A stretch of 24,927 bases of DNA from a virus, in the IMG/VR virus record IMGVR_UViG_3300047299_000186, positions 1-24,927 of that record; one strand, written 5' to 3'. Positions 23,365-24,927 of the stretch are shown one piece after another. How positions within the stretch are numbered: the first letter of the stretch is position 1; every line of letters starts with the position of its first letter. The position numbers and the translations under genes were made by a program. The notes under the pieces were generated by a model. The model worked only from the letters and a program-made list of their open reading frames with translations. It was not told the origin of the DNA and did not search any database.

Positions 23365-23446
23365 GGGTACGTTTTGCACCTACATACGGAAAACGCGGTG
23401 TTTTTCACTTTGCGCCGTTGGCACGCGCTGTGCATAGGTGTTTGGT

Positions 23447-23812
23447 ATGCGAATCACCATCAACAATGTTTCCGACCCTGTCGCCCCTCACGCAGTGCGC
23501 GATGAGGCCAAGCTCGCCAACCTCGTGGAGGCATTTGAGGCGGGGGAGGCCGTGTCACCGGTCGTTGTGTTGCGGCTTGGCGATGACGACAGCTATCCTC
23601 GTGCGATCACAGGTAGCCATCGCATTGCGGCCGCCAATAAGGCGGGAGTGGATGTGCCCACCATCTGCATCCAAGCAACCAACGCGTGGGAGAGAGGTGT
23701 ACTCTCGTGGGTCTTGTCCACCGGAAACTTTGAGGACAAGGTCTCACTTGTCCGTCGCATGGCAACGCGTAGAGGATGGCGTAAGACCATTGCAGCGCTA
23801 GAGGATCAGTGA
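23447..23812 (+). CDS. ParB/sulfiredoxin-like domain protein
   Basis: The protein is 121 aa from the ATG at 23447, with AGGTG 6 bases upstream; a GTG at 23438 is inside that site. Residues ~10-75 show the ParB N-terminal pattern: 'LVEAFEAGEAVSPVVVLRLG', then 'AITGSHRIAAANKAGVDVPT'. The GSHR (56-59) with 'RIAAA' is the core nucleotide-binding motif of ParB-like proteins. The C-terminal third is helical and basic (DKVSLVRRMATRRGWRKTI). At 121 aa it lacks the usual ParB HTH and dimer domains. Phage proteins of this type can be CTP/ATP-using nucleases or regulators. It heads a four-gene plus-strand operon. Confidence 0.75.
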   Translation: MRITINNVSDPVAPHAVRDEAKLANLVEAFEAGEAVSPVVVLRLGDDDSYPRAITGSHRIAAANKAGVDVPTICIQATNAWERGVLSWVLSTGNFEDKVSLVRRMATRRGWRKTIAALEDQ

Positions 23813-23868
23813 TCACCGCAACCACAACGGAGCATCCCAACCTTATCAAGATCGAGGAGCTACAATGA
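23809..23868 (+). CDS. 19-aa coupled peptide
   Basis: A GTG start overlaps the ParB-like stop (GTGA), and the TGA stop overlaps the next ATG (ATGA). The peptide reads MITATTTEHPNLIKIEELQ with GTG read as Met. The frame contains, as its last codons, the GAGGAG Shine-Dalgarno of the next gene. It may only serve to bring ribosomes to the next start, or it may be a true micropeptide. Confidence 0.4.
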   Translation: MITATTTEHPNLIKIEELQ

Positions 23869-24200
23869 GTCCCTGTACGATTTGTGGTAGATACACCCCT
23901 TCGGGTTGGTGGCAGAACCTCCCTCAGGATGGAGCGTGCGGGCAAGTGACGTGTATGGCATGCGGTACCACCCAGTGTCACGGTAATGGCGGGGCAAAGG
24001 GTACTTGTAGACATTGCCTCTATGGTCGCTTACCTGGATGGGGTTTCGTTCATGAAGCACCTACGTGTGAGTACAAGGGGTGCAACGAGCCCGCCGTCTA
24101 TGCCTACTTACCAGGTGCTAAGAAGTCCTGTTGCAGGGTCCATGGGCAAGCCATTGTGAACAAGCAAGAAGAGAAGCGCAAGAAGGGAAATCGGGTATGA
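23865..24200 (+). CDS. Cys-rich putative zinc-binding protein
   Basis: This 111-aa protein starts at an ATG with a strong Shine-Dalgarno (GAGGAG, 5-6 base spacer). Twelve cysteines occur: C4xxC7, C25, C30xxC33, C38, C48xxC51, C68, C73, C89, C90, plus His93. Pairs of CxxC suggest two or three zinc sites. The C-terminus is basic (KQEEKRKKGNRV). Zinc-finger phage proteins of this size are often nucleic-acid binders or host-factor inhibitors, but no family is recognised. Sampled lines are about 48-52% GC. It is the main gene of the plus-strand operon. Confidence 0.75.
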   Translation: MSPCTICGRYTPSGWWQNLPQDGACGQVTCMACGTTQCHGNGGAKGTCRHCLYGRLPGWGFVHEAPTCEYKGCNEPAVYAYLPGAKKSCCRVHGQAIVNKQEEKRKKGNRV

Positions 24201-24310
24201 TTGCAGTGACCAACACCTGTGACGTGCGGCCCACGCTGTACGTGTGGCGCCAAGTAAGCGGTGCAACCACAACAATAGCCTTCCGCAGAGAAGTTACTGC
24301 AGCGCGCTAA
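24197..24310 (+). CDS. 37-aa hypothetical protein, last gene of the operon
   Basis: An ATG overlaps the stop of the Cys-rich gene (ATGA), and the frame ends with TAA six bases before the terminator hairpin. The protein (MIAVTNTCDVRPTLYVWRQV, then SGATTTIAFRREVTAAR) has no recognisable motif, and its second half is basic. The coupled start and the exact fit to the terminator support it as a real small gene. Confidence 0.6.
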   Translation: MIAVTNTCDVRPTLYVWRQVSGATTTIAFRREVTAAR

Positions 24311-24315
24311 ACCAA

Positions 24316-24342
24316 ACCGACCCTCGAAGGGTCGGTTTTTTT
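24316..24342 (+). terminator. Intrinsic terminator of the plus-strand operon
   Basis: A 9-bp perfect stem (24316-24324 with 24328-24336), three-base loop CGA, followed by a T run to 24342. It is strong in the plus direction only; no T run follows on the minus strand. Confidence 0.92.
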
Positions 24343-24387
24343 ATGTCCAGCATTGGCCGCTTGGCCCTGCTTTCGGGGGGTACGTGA

Positions 24388-24453
24388 GTTGTGCCAAAGT
24401 GTGCCACGCGCCACACTGCAGAGCGTGCCAACGTTGTGCTAAAGTGTGCCACG
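24388..24453. repeat. Phased GTGCCA repeat array (operator or iteron-like)
   Basis: Two 21-bp copies (24388-24408 and 24433-24453) differ at one base (C to T at the sixth-from-left pyrimidine after GTG). GTGCCA/GTGCTA boxes begin at 24391, 24401, 24425, 24436 and 24446, i.e. 10, 24, 11 and 10 bases apart, close to the helical period. A GCGTGCCAAC box (24423-24432) equals one in the divergent region at 23268-23277. The array lies 46-111 bp before the helix-turn-helix gene. Confidence 0.7.
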
Positions 24454-24493
24454 TTAAGTTTTTAGGGCTTTAAGCTTAGATATGTTAAGTTTT
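24454..24493 (+). promoter_or_regulatory. AT-rich promoter-like region before the HTH gene
   Basis: An AT-rich stretch holds two copies of GTTAAGTTTT (24453-24462 and 24484-24493) 31 bp apart. A possible -10 is TAGATA (24477-24482) with a weak -35 (TTAAGT, 24454-24459), spacing 17. The start ATG at 24499 has no Shine-Dalgarno. Confidence 0.35.
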
Positions 24494-24498
24494 CCTTT

Positions 24499-24927
24499 AT
24501 GCCAATGGTCCCACCTCGTGTTTCTAAGGCTAAAGATCGTTTCCTAAACATCACGAAAGCCGTCTACCGCAAAGATCCTGCGCACTTTTCACAAGCCGAA
24601 GCGGCTCGGGCGTGCGGTGTAAGCAGTGCCAGACTGTGCCAAATCTTTGGCGGCAAGGATGCGCTCCTTGCAGAGGTCAAAAAAGCGTGCGGTGTGCCGC
24701 TTGACCCACGCGACACACTCGCGCTAGGCGGTCTACCCGCAACACCGCCACCCGTCCCGCTCATGGCGGAACACACAACGCAGCCACAAGTGCGCGAACC
24801 GCCGCCGGTTGCGCCTCTGCCCAAAGGCAAAGTCAAGGTCAAAGCCAGCCGTAACACGCCCGATGATAGCGCAACCACACAGGACGAACAGGAAGACCCC
24901 TTCCGCGACTTTCCGCCTGTCAATGCG
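24499..24927 (+). CDS. Helix-turn-helix DNA-binding protein, N-terminal part (runs off right edge)
   Basis: This is an open frame of 143 codons without stop to the window end. The N-terminal ~65 residues are basic and helical, with a TetR/Fis-like helix-turn-helix at about 30-51 (FSQAEAARACGVSSARLCQIF) followed by 'GGKDALLAEVKKACG'. After that comes a Pro/charged, low-order linker (~70-140) with 'PKGKVKVKASRN'. A domain of unknown size must follow. The start at 24499 (or the ATG at 24505) has no Shine-Dalgarno and may be leaderless. The repeat array just upstream could be its own operator, or an origin if it is a replication initiator. The frame on the opposite strand is judged a shadow. Confidence 0.65.
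   Translation, partial: MPMVPPRVSKAKDRFLNITKAVYRKDPAHFSQAEAARACGVSSARLCQIFGGKDALLAEVKKACGVPLDPRDTLALGGLPATPPPVPLMAEHTTQPQVREPPPVAPLPKGKVKVKASRNTPDDSATTQDEQEDPFRDFPPVNA

Noticed and set aside
23447-23812. Full chromosome-partition ParB
   Set aside because: Only 121 aa, no HTH or dimer domain and no ParA neighbour, so a partition role is not claimed.
24564-24923. Minus-strand open frame at the right edge
   Set aside because: Ser/Gly-rich composition and no start signals; the plus-strand HTH frame in the same place encodes a plausible domain.
1-24927. CRISPR arrays, tRNA or rRNA genes, insertion sequences, integrase/attachment sites
   Set aside because: No regularly spaced repeats, cloverleaf-like sequence, transposase or recombinase motif was found by eye.

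Overview
The window is the structural (virion) half of a tailed-phage or prophage genome with a contractile tail (myovirus morphology), plus the edge of a second, oppositely transcribed module. The calls rest on recognisable families: terminase large subunit, DUF1073-type portal, MuF-like minor head protein, DUF2213-type prohead protease, DUF2184-type capsid, DUF3383-type sheath, DUF3277-type tube, tail assembly chaperones, tape measure and baseplate genes. Base composition is moderately GC-rich with purine-rich Shine-Dalgarno sites, which fits a proteobacterial host. Nothing in the window identifies the host, and no integrase, attachment site, tRNA or lysis enzyme was found.

Minus strand, read from 23207 down to 1: about 27 genes packed head to tail, mostly with 1-8 bp start/stop overlaps, and no convincing internal terminator. 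The order is: unknown 152-aa protein, two small proteins (61 aa and a 149-aa zinc-ribbon/coiled-coil protein), a 57-aa coiled-coil protein, TerL, a giant portal (1107 aa), a 109-aa acidic protein, MuF-like protein, a single-span membrane protein, a head-spike/SGNH-hydrolase protein, protease-scaffold, cement protein, major capsid, four neck genes, a 230-aa protein, sheath, tube, chaperone (with a -1 frameshift extension), tape measure, Dit-like protein, baseplate plug, two unassigned tail genes, and a baseplate hub gene that runs off the left edge.

Plus strand, 23447-24342: a compact four-gene operon (ParB-like protein, 19-aa peptide, 12-cysteine protein, 37-aa peptide). Every junction is a 4-bp start/stop overlap and the operon ends at a strong intrinsic terminator. 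The 239-bp divergent region before it carries GGACA-N2-TGTCC dyads and two facing GTTGGCACGC boxes. After the terminator comes a repeat-rich control region with helically phased GTGCCA boxes, then a helix-turn-helix gene that runs off the right edge. This looks like the border with an early or replication module.

The most unusual feature is the portal gene. Its portal domain is followed by an acidic linker and two homologous zincin-like domains, each keeping an HExxH motif and a downstream Glu. Also notable are a -1 frameshift pair that is not visible as a normal gene, a nested scaffold start inside the protease gene, a flagellin-IN-like domain shared by three virion proteins, a lower-GC spike/esterase gene among the head genes, and a perfect hairpin burying the terminase start codon.
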